NCBI RefSeq assembly: GCF_050624435.1
Contig: NC_134541.1
Coordinates: 98,514,805-98,578,804 of the forward strand
Reading direction: 5' to 3'
Source of the DNA: Tenrec ecaudatus
Lineage: Eukaryota; Chordata; Mammalia; Afrosoricida; Tenrecidae
DNA: 64,000 nucleotides
Below are positions 1-10,615 of this stretch, piece by piece. The first letter of the stretch is position 1. Each line of letters opens with the position of its first letter. Below the pieces are notes generated by a model. That model was not told the origin of the DNA. It saw only the letters and a program-made list of their open reading frames with translations, and made no database searches. The position numbers and the translations under genes were made by a program.

Positions 1-171
1 TATGTGCAACCCTTTTGGAAAATGATGTATTCACTGAAACACTGTTCACAATAGTGAGCAGAAGAAAAGATGACGAAACATAGGTGCATACACACAATGG
101 AACACTACGCATTGCTAAAAACAGTGAAGCAACAAAGAAACATCACATGACATGGATGGGCCAGGAGAACT

Positions 172-625
172 GTGTTAGGCCAGGATGTCTAAAGAGACAA
201 TTCCAGTGATGCTCAGATATATATAAGAGCTATATATCAAGAAATAATTATATATCAAGAAAGTGCCCCAGCCCAAGTTCATACATCTGATTATAGTCCG
301 TAAGTCCCTCTTCATACTCACACAGCCACATGCAATGATGCAGAATGTAGGAAGATCACAGGCTGGTGGGTACAGAGTCACGTGGATCCAAGGTCGGTGG
401 AAACATGACCAGGACTCGGCAGCTCTCAGGATCAGTGGCAGAGTCCTAGCAAGTAGAAAGGGGAAAAGGGATCGAGAACGGGTGATGTTCCCAGTTCTCC
501 TGGTTACGAGAAGGCCACACCCCCAAGGAGGAGGCATTAGACTGTGACCTGATTGACAGCTTGGAATCTCCCCTCACACTTTTATAACCTTCAAATTGAC
601 ATAAAGTCATCTAACTGCCATAAGA
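172..625 (+). mobile_element. Unclassified ~0.45-0.6 kb interspersed element, copy A
   Basis: It opens with 'tgtgttagg' and 'agagacaa', has a 'tatatcaagaa' motif near the left end, and closes with 'ctaactgccata'. The same order of motifs recurs at about 26756, 46926 and 48652 (+) and at 14846 and 28622 (-). The ends (TG...CA-like) and a possible 5-bp 'agaac' flank on both sides would fit a solo LTR, but no internal retroviral sequence is present, so the class is open. Confidence 0.55.
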
Positions 626-1097
626 ACATGATGCTGAATGAATTTAGTCAACAAAAATGGAAAACATTGTTCGGGACCACTGCTACACACGTAAAAACCT
701 AGGCAAAGACTTGCATTTCAAAGGGAACAGACTGTGGAGTTTCCTAAGTGAAGGAGGGAAGGGGTGAGAAGACGAAGTAACAGACAAGAAGGTTGACAGA
801 CTGACATGGGGGAAAGGGAGGATGGAGGTCCCTAAGAAGGCGAAGCGAAATCAAGGGAGGCTTTGATGGGATAGAGATGGAGGGAGAAAGTTGGAATGGT
901 TGAATGCAGAGTTGATGGTCTGAATTGTAACTCTCCTCCACTCCTGCCCCAATTCACATGAAAAAAAATTCCGTAAAAAACAAGAGTAGTTATCTGTTAG
1001 AAATAACTTTGGAAGCATTTAAAATTAAATAAGATGATATATTGGACTTGCTTTCAAGTTGGGGTTTGGGCTGGCCATATGAGAGTTCACTTACATC
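626..1097. other. No gene seen; purine-rich single-copy DNA
   Basis: Around 740-900 the + strand is G/A-rich ('gaaggagggaaggggtgagaag'-like runs). I see no splice-bounded reading frame, RNA gene or familiar repeat. Confidence 0.4.
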
Positions 1098-1345
1098 CCA
1101 AACAAAAACCAAACTTGCTGCCAATGAGTCAATTCTGACTCATAGCAACCCTGTGGGACAGAATATCTTTTGTGGCAGTGAATCTGTACAGAAGCAACGA
1201 CTCTGCCAGACAAAGTTGAGGCTTTCTATTTCTGTAAAGAGTTGCAGTCTTGGAGGCCAAAAGGAGCAGCTCTACCTTGTCCTCTAGGGTCACTGTGCAT
1301 TGGCATCTACTGATAGCAGTGAGTTTGGTTTTGGAGTTTTGGATG
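1098..1345. mobile_element. AfroSINE pieces in inverted arrangement
   Basis: The left part (1098-1170) reads as a reverse AfroSINE 3' end ('aaaccaaacttgctgccaatgag', 'ctcatagcaaccctgtgggacag'). The right part (about 1225-1345) reads forward and ends with 'agtgagtttggttttgg'. The two SINE 3' ends therefore face outward. Either one SINE landed in another or one insertion inverted during integration. Confidence 0.6.
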
Positions 1346-1521
1346 TATGCTATTTTACTACTATTTATATGCAAATAATTTACAATAAAATGTTTCAAAA
1401 TAAGTAATATGGGGAATTCTCATGTTCCCTATAACTACTACCCTATAGCTCTGTGCTTCTGTCAGTACTGCCTCAAACATGGGGAATCCCTGCGATGCAT
1501 AATAAGTCACTGAAGCGTCTG

Positions 1522-1541
1522 TGACGTCATTCCTTTATAAA
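1522..1541 (+). promoter_or_regulatory. CRE-like palindrome followed by a TATA-like box
   Basis: A perfect 8-bp CRE (TGACGTCA, 1522-1529) is followed a few bases later by 'tttataaa'. This pairing is known from cAMP-responsive promoters. There is no recognisable transcript downstream, so function is only a possibility and chance occurrence is quite likely. Confidence 0.2.
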
Positions 1542-1853
1542 GCTGGGGACGGGAAGATGGGAAGGGGCATCATAGGGAAGAGGGTGGACAGGTGTTAAGT
1601 GAGCAAAGGGGAAGGCAATATCCAACAAGGGGGAAAGGGACAGAAAAAGTGATGGAAACAGTACCAGTGATGGAAATGGTACCAGTTAAGTTGTTGAATA
1701 TAGAAATGATTATCTGTCTGCAAACCCTCACCTAATTCACAATAAAAAATATTCTGGGTAGGTAAAGCTTTTGAGGTATGAGATGCATAGACATGTTCTA
1801 GAGAGAAAAATCTTCCTGCTTCTGTCCCCACCCACTCAGTTCCCATCCTCAGA

Positions 1854-1935
1854 ATCCCTTGTTTATTCTTCCACTAACAGTAGGGGCTCCAAGCATCCCT
1901 TGTTTATTCTTCCACTAACAGTAGGGCTCCAAGCA
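1854..1935 (+). repeat. Two-copy tandem repeat, 41-bp unit
   Basis: The unit starting 'atcccttgtttattcttcc' at 1854 is repeated at 1895 almost perfectly. The second copy lacks one G in 'gggg'. Confidence 0.85.
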
Positions 1936-2144
1936 AACCGATGTGAATCCACTGAGGAGGATAACATGTCTTCTCACTGCACTACAAATGTCCAGCTTAA
2001 TACATTAATTGTCAATAAAAGAATTTAAAAGATTAGGATTTAGTATAAAATATGCCTTATGGAAATGAGCCACATAAGTTAAAAATAACTCACAGAGTTC
2101 ATTGATTATTAGAATGCTCTAGATGGGTAATTGACACAGTGGAT

Positions 2145-2403
2145 GCTTTGCCAGAGTCTCCTTCCGTATTTCCCTCGTCTTCCATACTTAGGACAAGTTA
2201 GGAGAGAGCAGTCCCTGGAGAAGGACATCATGTTTGGTAAAGTGGAGGGGCAGCAAAAAGAGGAAGACCCTCAATGAGATGGATTGACATAGTGATTACA
2301 ACAATGGGCTTTGGTATAAAAAGTGTGAGGATTGTGGAGTACTGGCAGTGTTGCCTTTTGTTGTACACAGGGTCGCTGTGAGTCAGAAATGACCTGATGG
2401 CCT
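2145..2403 (+). mobile_element. RTE (BovB-like) LINE, 3' end
   Basis: It carries the RTE 3' signature seen repeatedly in this window: 'gtccctggagaaggacatcatg', 'aagtggaggggcag', 'gttgtacacagggtcgctgtgagtcag', then 'gacctgatggccta'. Other copies end in an (AAC)n tail (e.g. near 26050); here the tail passes directly into the ACC satellite. Confidence 0.75.
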
Positions 2404-3504
2404 AACCACCACCACCACCACCACCACCATCACCTCCATCACCAACACCAACACCACCTCCATCACCATCTCCATTACCACCACCAGCACTACCACCACC
2501 ACCAGCAGCACCACCACCATCACCACCAGGACCACCTCCATCACCACCACCACCCATCATCACCACCCATCACCATCACTACCACCACCACCACCACCAC
2601 CACCATCACCATCACCACCACCAGCTCCACCACCACCACCACCACCACCACCACCTCCATCACCAACACTAACACCTCCATCATCATCACCATCACCACC
2701 ACCACCACCACCTCCATCCACCACCACCACCTCCATCACCAACACTAACACCTCCATCACCATCACCAAAATCACCACCACCACCACCACCACCATCACC
2801 TCCACCACCACCACCACCACCACCACCACCACCATCACCTCCACCACCACCACCACCACCACCACCACCACCACCACCACCACCACCACCACCACCACCT
2901 CCATCACCTCCACCACGACCACGACCACCACCACCACCACCACCACCACCACCACCACCACCACCATCACCTCCACCACCACCACCACCACCACCACCAC
3001 CACCATCACCTCCACCACCACCACCACCACCACCACCACCACCACCACCACCACCACCTCCATCACCTCCACCACGACCACGACCACGACCACCACCACC
3101 ACCACCACCACCACCACCACCACCACCACCACCTCCATCACCTCCACCATGACCACCACCACCACCACTACCACCACCATCACCTCCACCACCACCACCA
3201 CCACTACCACCAGCACCACCTCCACCACCACCACCACCACCCATCATCATCACTACCACCACCACCACCACCATCACCATCACCACCACCACCACCTCCA
3301 CCACCACCTCCATCACCAACACTAACACCTCCATCACCATCACCATCACCATCACCACCACCACTACCACCTCCATCCACCACCTCCATCACCAACACTA
3401 ACACCTCCATCACCATCACCACCACCACCAGCACCACCACCACCAGTACCACCTCCACCACCACAACCTCCATCACCACCACCTCCACCACCACCACCAC
3501 CTCC

Positions 3505-3535
<31 letters not shown>

Positions 3536-4190
3536 GCACCACTACCACCACCACCACTACCACCATCACCACCTCCACCACCACCACCACCTCCACCAGC
3601 ACCACCATCACCACCACCTCCACCACCACCACCACCTCCACCAGCACCACCACCATCACCACCAGGACCACCTCCATCACCACCACCACCCATCATCACC
3701 ACCCATCACCATCACTACCACCACCACCACCACCTCTATCACCACCACCTCCACCACCACCAGCACCACCTCCACCACCACCACCACCTCCATCACCTCC
3801 ATCACCACCACCACCACCACCACCACCTCCACCACCTCCACCACCTCCACCACCTCCATCACCACCACCACCACCTCCACCACCACCACCACCTCCACCA
3901 GCACCACCATCACCACCACCTCCACCACCACCACCACCTCCACCAGCACCACCACCATCACCACCAGGACCACCTCCATCACCACCACCACCCATCATCA
4001 CCACCCATCACCATCACTACCACCTCTATCACCACCACCTCCACCACCACCAGCACCACCTCCACCACCACCACCACCTCCATCACCACCACTACCACCT
4101 CCATCACCTCCATCACCACCACCACCACCCTCCACCACCACCACCACCACTACATCCACCACTACCTCCTCCTCCATCACCACCAACAAC
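2403..4190 (+). repeat. (ACC)n-type satellite, ~1.8 kb, with internal higher-order structure
   Basis: Almost pure CCA/ACC triplets interspersed with CAT, CTC and GCA variants ('accatcacctcca', 'accagcacc'). The segment beginning 'accaggaccacctccatc' occurs at 2525, 3661 and 3963; the last two lie 302 bp apart inside a larger repeated block. 'caccaacactaacacctcc' occurs near 2660, 2735, 3318 and 3391. Long open frames through it translate to poly-Val, poly-Gly or His/Thr strings and are artefacts of triplet repetition, not genes. Confidence 0.95.
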
Positions 4191-4381
4191 AATTTTGTCA
4201 GACAAAAATCCATATTGCTTGAGGGTAAAAAAGTTCCTGATTTCCATTAGGTTCTTAACATTTTACACTATCAGTGACTACGTGAACCAGGCCTCCTTAT
4301 GGAAAAAAACAAAACAAAACGTTGCTTCCTTACTAACTTCCCCACTCTGGAGTGTCACAGAAGCAAGGCTTGAAAATCTCC

Positions 4382-4495
4382 TTCTGTAACGATGGCAGCC
4401 AAGAAACCCCTGTGGAGTGGTTCTCCTCCGTAGCACACGGCAGCTCCATGAGTTGAAATTGAAGCCAAGGGTGTGGCGGAGTGGTTTTGGTGTTA
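4382..4495 (+). mobile_element. AfroSINE, partial
   Basis: The 3' half of the SINE is readable: 'gaaacccctgtggagtggttct' then 'ccatgagttgaaattgaag'. The tRNA-like 5' half is missing. Confidence 0.5.
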
Positions 4496-4504
4496 ACCCT
4501 ACAC

Positions 4505-5340
4505 ATATATTTTTTTCTCTTATTAAAATGTGACTTGCATATTCTTAGGATGCGTGGACCAAACCAGTCTCAGAATTGGCCCATATTGACATGAATGGCT
4601 CGACAAAGGGTGAAAATGGGCTGGAGCCCTGGGATCATGGAGGATGGGGCCTTTCCCACACAGGGCCGCCTGTGCTTACTCCTGGCGCAGAATGGGTGTG
4701 CACTAGGAGCGCCCCTCCATGTCTGAAAGAAATGGAGAGAAAACAGCATTTATGCTTTGTCGCACAGCCTTCAAATTTGAGTTTATAGTCAGGCAAGTTC
4801 CCGGAGTTCTTCAAACGGGCATGCCTTTGCTCCTAGACCTTTCCCGACAGCTTCCCCTATGAAAAATGATCCCACTTTCCTTAAGCTTGTTAGCACGTTG
4901 CTCCAGTTTCTTTCCATGGCGCAGCTCCAGAGAAATGTTCTCGCTTTCTTCCCCTGTAACTGCCTGAGAGGGTTGCAGCCCAGGAAGGAGCCTCTGTGGG
5001 ATTTTCTGTTCTTTATAATTTACTATTTTCAAAGATGTTCTTAGCTTCCAAATCCCAAACAAGAGAATAAAGGCATTGAAAAGTGATCCTCCAGTGATCA
5101 CTTTCTTCCCTCAAATACCATTCTCTCTTGATTATGAAAGTAACACAGTCTTGTTGTTCAAATTTGGGAAGTAAAAAGTGGTGTTAAGCAAGAGAGCCAC
5201 AACCACCAATTATTCTAACGCCAGAAATCATCATGATTAGTTGGGCATATTTGCTTTTACTATTATTTAAATAGATATATGCATGGATGAATGTCTATGT
5301 AAATATAGTCACATGCTCATAGCCATAAATCATAACATGA
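4505..5340. other. No gene seen; possible old L1 3' sequence at right end
   Basis: 4505-5100 looks single-copy with no supportable exon. About 5110-5335 is AT-rich and resembles the 3' region of old mammalian L1 elements, but too diverged for a firm call. Confidence 0.3.
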
Positions 5341-5342
5341 TC

Positions 5343-5775
5343 ATTGTTAGTGCTATTGAGTCGGTTCCAACCCATAGTGACCCCATGCGCAATACAACAA
5401 AACACTGCCCAGTCCTGCGCCATCCTCACAATTGTTTCCCGGTCTGAGCCCGTTATTGCAGCCACAATAGCAATTCATTTCATTGAAGGTCTTCCTATCT
5501 TTCACTGCCCCTCCACTTTACCAAGTACGATGTCCTTTTCCATGCACTGGATTTCCTGACAATATGTCTAAATTATGTAAGATGAAGTCTTCCCATTCTT
5601 GCCTCTAAGGAGCACTCTGGCAGTACTTCTTCAAAGACCGATGTGTTTGCCCTTTAGACAGCCCATGATACTTTCAATATTCTTTGCCAGCACCACAATT
5701 CCAATACATGAATTCTTCTTTGGTCTGCCTTATTCACTGTCTAACTTTTACATGCGTATGAGCTAGTGGCAAATT
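5343..5775 (-). mobile_element. RTE LINE 3' region
   Basis: Reads antisense: 'ttgagtcggttccaacccatag', 'cctcacaattgtttcc', 'cctttccatgcactgg' and 'gcactctggcagtacttcttc', matching the same segment at 15370-15700 and 18625-19000. Confidence 0.8.
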
Positions 5776-5825
5776 CATGGCTCCATTTAGGTGCATCTTA
5801 GTCCTCAAAGTAACAAATATTTTCA

Positions 5826-5996
5826 TGAAATGTGCAAAGACCTAGAATTAGAAAACCAAACCAGAAGACATGCTCAGCCTAACTTAAACGGAAAGAACTC
5901 AAGAATAAATTCAAGCCTTGAGTTACACGCTTGAAAGATTCCATGGGAAAAATATGGAATGCCACAGGAAGCATCAAGGGAAGATGGAAAGAATAT
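5826..5996 (+). mobile_element. RTE LINE internal fragment, opposite orientation
   Basis: It shares 'gaaatgtgcaaagacctaga', 'acatgctcagc' and 'ttgaaagattccatgggaaa' with the RTE at 58553-58690. It lies just beyond an antisense RTE 3' end, a layout compatible with inversion during insertion. Confidence 0.75.
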
Positions 5997-6049
5997 ACAT
6001 TCCACCAATTTGCATACAGATTTTCACTATTTTCTTTCCCAACAGTTGT

Positions 6050-6965
6050 ATTGGCACATAATTTATATACCATACCACTGAATAGTTCAATCGTTCAGTT
6101 ATATCAAGGGGATTGTACAGTCATCACCACATGAACCTTAGAGCATCCTCACCACCACCACCCCTCCACGCCTAAATCGCGTTTAAAGTGAGTTGTGCAG
6201 TCACAATCAGTTCTAGGGCTCCCTCCCCAGTCCCCCTTCATTATGTGCTCCCAAGATCCCCTTTCCCTCCCTATCCACTTGTACTAGTTATTATCATTCT
6301 GTATCCACTCCTCCTGTGCTCCACAGCATCTTAGTTGTTCCATGACAGAAATTGCTTCCCTGACTTTTTGAATGTTGATGTGGGTGTTCTTCTTACTCAT
6401 AAGAGATACTTGCACCCAGTACAGATTCAGGTGGTTTTTATAGGGAGGTCAATCGGTCAAGTATGGACTTTGATCAAGTATAATCAAGATGACAATGGTC
6501 TCTTCCTAATAGTCGGCTCTCTGGACTCTTCCCTTTGGCTGGAGCAGATCTGCCAGTGGCTCAGCCTGACTAGATCCTCTGCAGATGGGTTTTGGGCTCC
6601 CACTGTCCTCCATCGCCTTCTACAAGTTGGGTGTTCGTAATTTTAGCTCTGCTATTGTTCTCTTCACCATATTTGAATTTTGTATTCGTCATCTTTGGAT
6701 CACACAAGCTGGTGTGCTTTTTCACTGTGGACTTAGTTGACTCCTCTCCTAGATGACTGCTTGTTGGAACACAAGCCTTTAAGACTCCAGACACTATTTC
6801 GGTTGATAGCCAGACACCATTTACTTTCTTCACCACACGTTGCTGTAGTACCTTTATCTTCAGAGATCATTTCATGAAGGTGAGTACTGAGCAGGACCAT
6901 GATGTAAGAGCTAATTGTTTTTAAGTTAGAACTAGGATTTAGTGTGAGTCCAGAACTCATTCCTG
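6050..6965 (-). mobile_element. L1 3'UTR, antisense
   Basis: Contains 'gttcaatcg...gattgtacagtcatcacc', 'gggctcccactgtcctcc', 'gcttgttggaacacaagcc' and 'ttctttcttcaccacac'-like segments that recur in the same order at 10616-12118. This is the long non-coding 3' part of the lineage's L1. Confidence 0.65.
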
Positions 6966-7440
6966 GATTCCTTCTTTTTTTTTTCTCTTCCTGTGACTTG
7001 GGAGTTAATACACATGCCATATCATTCCATAACTCATTCATGTCAAACATAATTGACAATTGCTTCACTATTTTATTGTAAAATTTTAAATATAGAAAAA
7101 TGGAAAGAATTATATAATGAATGCCCATATATCAGCCATGCAGATTCTACTATTTCTATTCTACATCCATCCACCAACCCACCAGCCCTCTTAAATTTGT
7201 CATACTTTTAAATGTAAGTGACATAGTCATATAATTTACCTAGAAACATTTTTAATAAAGATTTTTATCATGCTTCACGTAACATCTCTGAAAAGTTTCT
7301 GTGTTTTCAAATAATCTTTAAAAGTATTTAAACATATTTAAAATCAGTTGCCTCTTGTCACAATCTTATGTCTGTTGGAGTAGAACTGTGCTACATAGGG
7401 TTTTCTTTTTTAATTTATTGAAAACATTTTTAAAATGTTG
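6966..7440. other. AT-rich DNA, no gene seen
   Basis: Contains 'catccatccaccaacccacc' and other low-complexity stretches; possibly an old L1 3' remnant. Nothing coding is apparent. Confidence 0.3.
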
Positions 7441-7444
7441 AGTC

Positions 7445-8096
7445 AATGTGAAACTTTACAGAGCAAATTTAATTTTCATGCAACAATTCATACACATGTA
7501 CTTTCTGGGATTTTCTATGTATAAGGTTATGTCATCTGCAAATAGAGGTGGTTTTACTTACATTTTGTCAACGTGGATGCCTTTTAATTTCATGGATTTG
7601 CCTTATTGCCCTGGCCAGGACCTCCAATACAATATTGCATAGGGGTAGTGATAAAGGGCATTCTTATCTGGTTCCCATTCATAAGGGAAATGTTTTCAAT
7701 TGCTCTCTGCTCAGAATAATATTGGCTGTTGGTTTAGGGTATGTGCTCTTAATTGTGTTGAGGAATTTCCCTTCTATTTCTATTTTGTTGAGTATTTTTG
7801 GCAGGAAGGGGTGTAGGATTTTATGATGGGCCTTTTCTGCATCGATTGCTTTAATCATGTTGTTCTTGTGGGTCACAGGCCAACATGTAACCACTACAGC
7901 ACCAGGATTCCTCATGTTGCTCTTTTCTATTGTTTTATTGATGTAGCGGACTGCATTGTTCTGTAATGTTGAACTATTTTTGCATATCTAATATGATCCT
8001 AACTTTGTCATGATGCATTACTTTTTGATGTACTGTAAGATTCTATTGGCTAGGATTTTGTTGAGGAACTTTGCATCTATGTGCATTTATTGGAAG
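7445..8096 (-). mobile_element. L1 ORF2 (reverse transcriptase region), antisense and decayed
   Basis: Reads as the reverse complement of the L1 RT region ('ggtagtgataaagggcattc', 'tgatgggccttttctgcatc', 'ttctattggctaggattttg'). Continuity resumes at 8944 and again near 13435, so it is one end of a large interrupted L1. Confidence 0.8.
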
Positions 8097-8288
8097 CCTG
8101 GTGGCATAGTGGGTTATCTATCAGGCTGCTATCTGAAAGGCCAGCAGTCTGAACCCCCAGCTATCTGAAGGAGAAGGACAGGCCTTTCTACACTCATAAA
8201 GAACTGCAGTACTGGAACCCCCAGGGCCAATTCCACCCTGGCGTTGCTGTGAGTCAGTATCGACTCGATGGTAGTGAGTTTGGTCTTT
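8097..8288 (+). mobile_element. AfroSINE, near full length
   Basis: Starts 'gcctggtggcatagtggg', has the tRNA-like box B 'ggccagcagtctgaacccc', and ends 'gagtcagtatcgactcgatg' plus 'gtttggtctttgg'. It sits inside the antisense L1. Confidence 0.85.
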
Positions 8289-8324
8289 GGTTATGCTCAT
8301 GTATCATTTTGCCATTCTTATTAA

Positions 8325-8942
8325 ATCTGGATGATGAGCAAATAATCAGAGAAGTTGGAATATATGAAGAAGAATTCACCACGAGGATTGAAAGAAGGCT
8401 CATTAATAACTTTCAATACGCAGATGACACAATCTTCCTCGCTCAGAGTGAGGAGGACTTGAAGCACTTGGTGATGAAGAGAAGTGCAGCCTTCAATACG
8501 GATGGCAACTCAACGCAAAGAAAACAACAACCCTCACAACCCAACCAGTAGGTAACATCCTGATACACAGAGAAAAGATGACGTTCCCAGGGATTTCATC
8601 TTGCAGGGATACTTAATCAATGTTCATGGAAGCAGCAGAATAAAGAGAAAACAAATGTATCCAATACAATGTGTCCTTTGATCTCTTGACTGCTGCTTCC
8701 ATGAGTATTGCTTGTGGATCCAAACAAGTTTGGACATTTTATCAGAAAAAACCAGTCCATGGAGAAGGGCATCATGCTCGGTAAAGTAGAAGGAGAGTGA
8801 AAAAGAGAAAGCCTCTCAACAAGATAGCTTGGACCAGATGGGCTCAAATCCCAGCAGCAACACTTGTGGGGCCGTATTTCATTCTGCTTTCCATAGGGCC
8901 ACTAAGAGTCAGAATGGGTTTCACGGAGCCTGCCAACAACAA
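8325..8942 (+). mobile_element. RTE LINE, RT C-terminal part to 3' end
   Basis: Translates through the RT YADD motif region ('NNFQYADDTIFLAQSEEDL') and then reads as RTE 3' sequence ending 'cctgccaacaacaac', the usual AAC tail. Stops and frameshifts follow the RT segment, so it is dead. Confidence 0.85.
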
Positions 8943-8943
8943 C

Positions 8944-9200
8944 ATGCTCAGGAGGGATCCAGATCTATAATTTCCTCTTTTGGGTGATGTCTTTGCTTGA
9001 TTTTGGTAGCAGGGTTGTGCTTGCTTCATAGAATGAGTTTGGGAGTATTCTGTCTCCATATTCGGAAATCGTTTCAGCAGAATTGGTATCGGTTCTTCTC
9101 GGAATGCCTGGTATAATACTCTCGTAAAGTCACCTGGGCAACCTGTTAATTTATTATTTTGTAACGAGTGAGTCTGTTTACATTTTCTATCTCAGAATGT
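8944..9200 (-). mobile_element. L1 ORF2 continued, antisense
   Basis: Continues the L1 interrupted at 8097: 'cttcatagaatgagtttggg', 'cggttcttctcggaatgcc' and 'agtcacctgggc' are characteristic antisense L1 ORF2 text. Confidence 0.75.
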
Positions 9201-9204
9201 GTTA

Positions 9205-9749
9205 CTTGAGGTTATTGTTGTTAGGTGCTGTCAAGTCAGTTCTAACTCAGCCATTGAACAATACAACAATACAATTGAACAAAACAATACCCTGTTCTGA
9301 ATCTCACAATTATTGTTTTGTTTAACTGTGTTGTTGCAGCCATTGAATTATTCTATCTCCCGAGGGTCTTCCTTATTGAGGGTAGTCCTCTTTATTTTTG
9401 CTGACTATCTCCTTTTACCAAGCATGATGTCTTTTCCCCGGGACTGGTCCCTTCTAATAACATGTCCAAAGTAGGTGAGAGGCAGTCTTCTCATCTGCTC
9501 TATTAAGGAGCATTCTGGCTGTACTTGCTCTAAGGCAGCTTTGGTCATTCTTCTGGAAGTCAGTGGTACATTCAGTTTGCTTCACCAACACTAGGATTCA
9601 AGCATAATAGTTATTCTTTGGTCTTCCTTATTTAGTACATAGCTTGTACATGCATATGAAATGATCGAAAAGACCATAGCTTGGGTTATGTGCATTTCAG
9701 TCCTTAAAATGACATCTTTGTTCTTTAACACTTTAAGAAGCTCTTTTGT
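9205..9749 (-). mobile_element. RTE LINE, 3' portion
   Basis: Begins with the reversed tail 'gttgttaggtgctgtcaagtcag' and continues through 'gcatgatgtcttttccccgg' and 'aaggagcattctggctg'. It continues beyond an L1 insertion at 10440 and again at about 12238. Confidence 0.8.
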
Positions 9750-10424
9750 CAAAGAACAAAAAATCATATCATTGTGAATGAGGGGGATTGCGGAGTGGGG
9801 ACTCACAGCCCATCTGTAGGGAACTGGACATCCCCTTATGGAAGGGTCATAAGTAAGAGACAAGCCAGTCAGGGTGCAGTGTAGCAAGGATGAAACATAA
9901 AACTTCCCTCTAGGTCCTAAATGCTTCATCCCCACCACTGTCATGATCCCAATTCTACATTAAAAATCTGGCTAGCCCAGAGGATGTACTCTGGTACAGA
10001 TAGGAACTAGAAACACAGGGAATCCAGGACAGATGATCCCTTCAGGACCAGTGGTGTGAGTGGCGATACCTGAAGGGTGAAAGGAAGGTGGGTTGGAAAG
10101 GAGGAACCGATTATAAGGATCTACATATAACCTTCTCCCTGGGGAATGGACAACAGAAAAGTGGGTGAAGGGAGATGTCAGACAGTGTAAGATATGACAA
10201 AATAATGATAATTTATAAATTATCAAGGGTTTATGAGGGAGAGGGGAGTGGGGATAGTTGGGGGAAATGAGCTGATGCTAGGGCTTAAGTGGAGAGCAAA
10301 TGTTTGGGGAATGATGAGGGTAACAAATGTACACACGTGTTTTACATAATTGATGTATGTATGGATTGTGATAAGAATTGTGTGATCCCCCAATAAAATG
10401 ATTAAAAAACTCCTATCCTAAAAA
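9750..10424 (+). mobile_element. 3'-truncated L1 (3'UTR only) inserted in RTE
   Basis: Reads 'gaacaaaaaatcatatcattg' to the polyadenylation-like 'ccaataaaatgattaaaa'. It is flanked by 15-bp target-site duplications with one mismatch (9735-9749 'aagaagctcttttgt'; 10425-10439 'aagaagctattttgt'). Confidence 0.85.
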
Positions 10425-10439
10425 AAGAAGCTATTTTGT

Positions 10440-10615
10440 AGCAGATTTGCTCAATGCACTATTTTGTTTGATTTCTGAACTCTCGCCTCCAGGAGCATTT
10501 ATTAAGAAGCCAAGTGAAATGAAATCCTTAGCAATTGCAGTCTTTTCTACATTTTTCACGATGTTGTTTACTATCCCAGTTGTGAGGATTTTTGGAAACA
10601 GCTTCATTGGCACTT
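10440..10615 (-). mobile_element. RTE LINE, continuation
   Basis: Resumes the antisense RTE after the L1 insertion: 'agcagatttgctcaatgcac', 'gaaatgaaatccttagcaat', 'ttgtgaggatttttgg', in the order seen at 15800-15955. Confidence 0.75.

Larger units (their letters stand above)
1346..2140. other. No gene seen; single-copy DNA with a small tandem duplication
   Basis: No coding or RNA gene is recognisable. The stretch holds a CRE/TATA-like module near 1522 and a two-copy tandem repeat at 1854-1935, entered separately. Confidence 0.4.

Noticed and set aside
2560-4213. Long open frames giving poly-Val/Glu/Met, poly-Gly or His/Thr proteins
   Set aside because: They are the three frames of one triplet satellite, present at once and without any promoter, splice or domain signal.
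8097-8288. A tRNA gene at SINE heads (box A/B-like sequence)
   Set aside because: The tRNA-like part belongs to AfroSINE copies with attached SINE bodies; no free tRNA structure seen.
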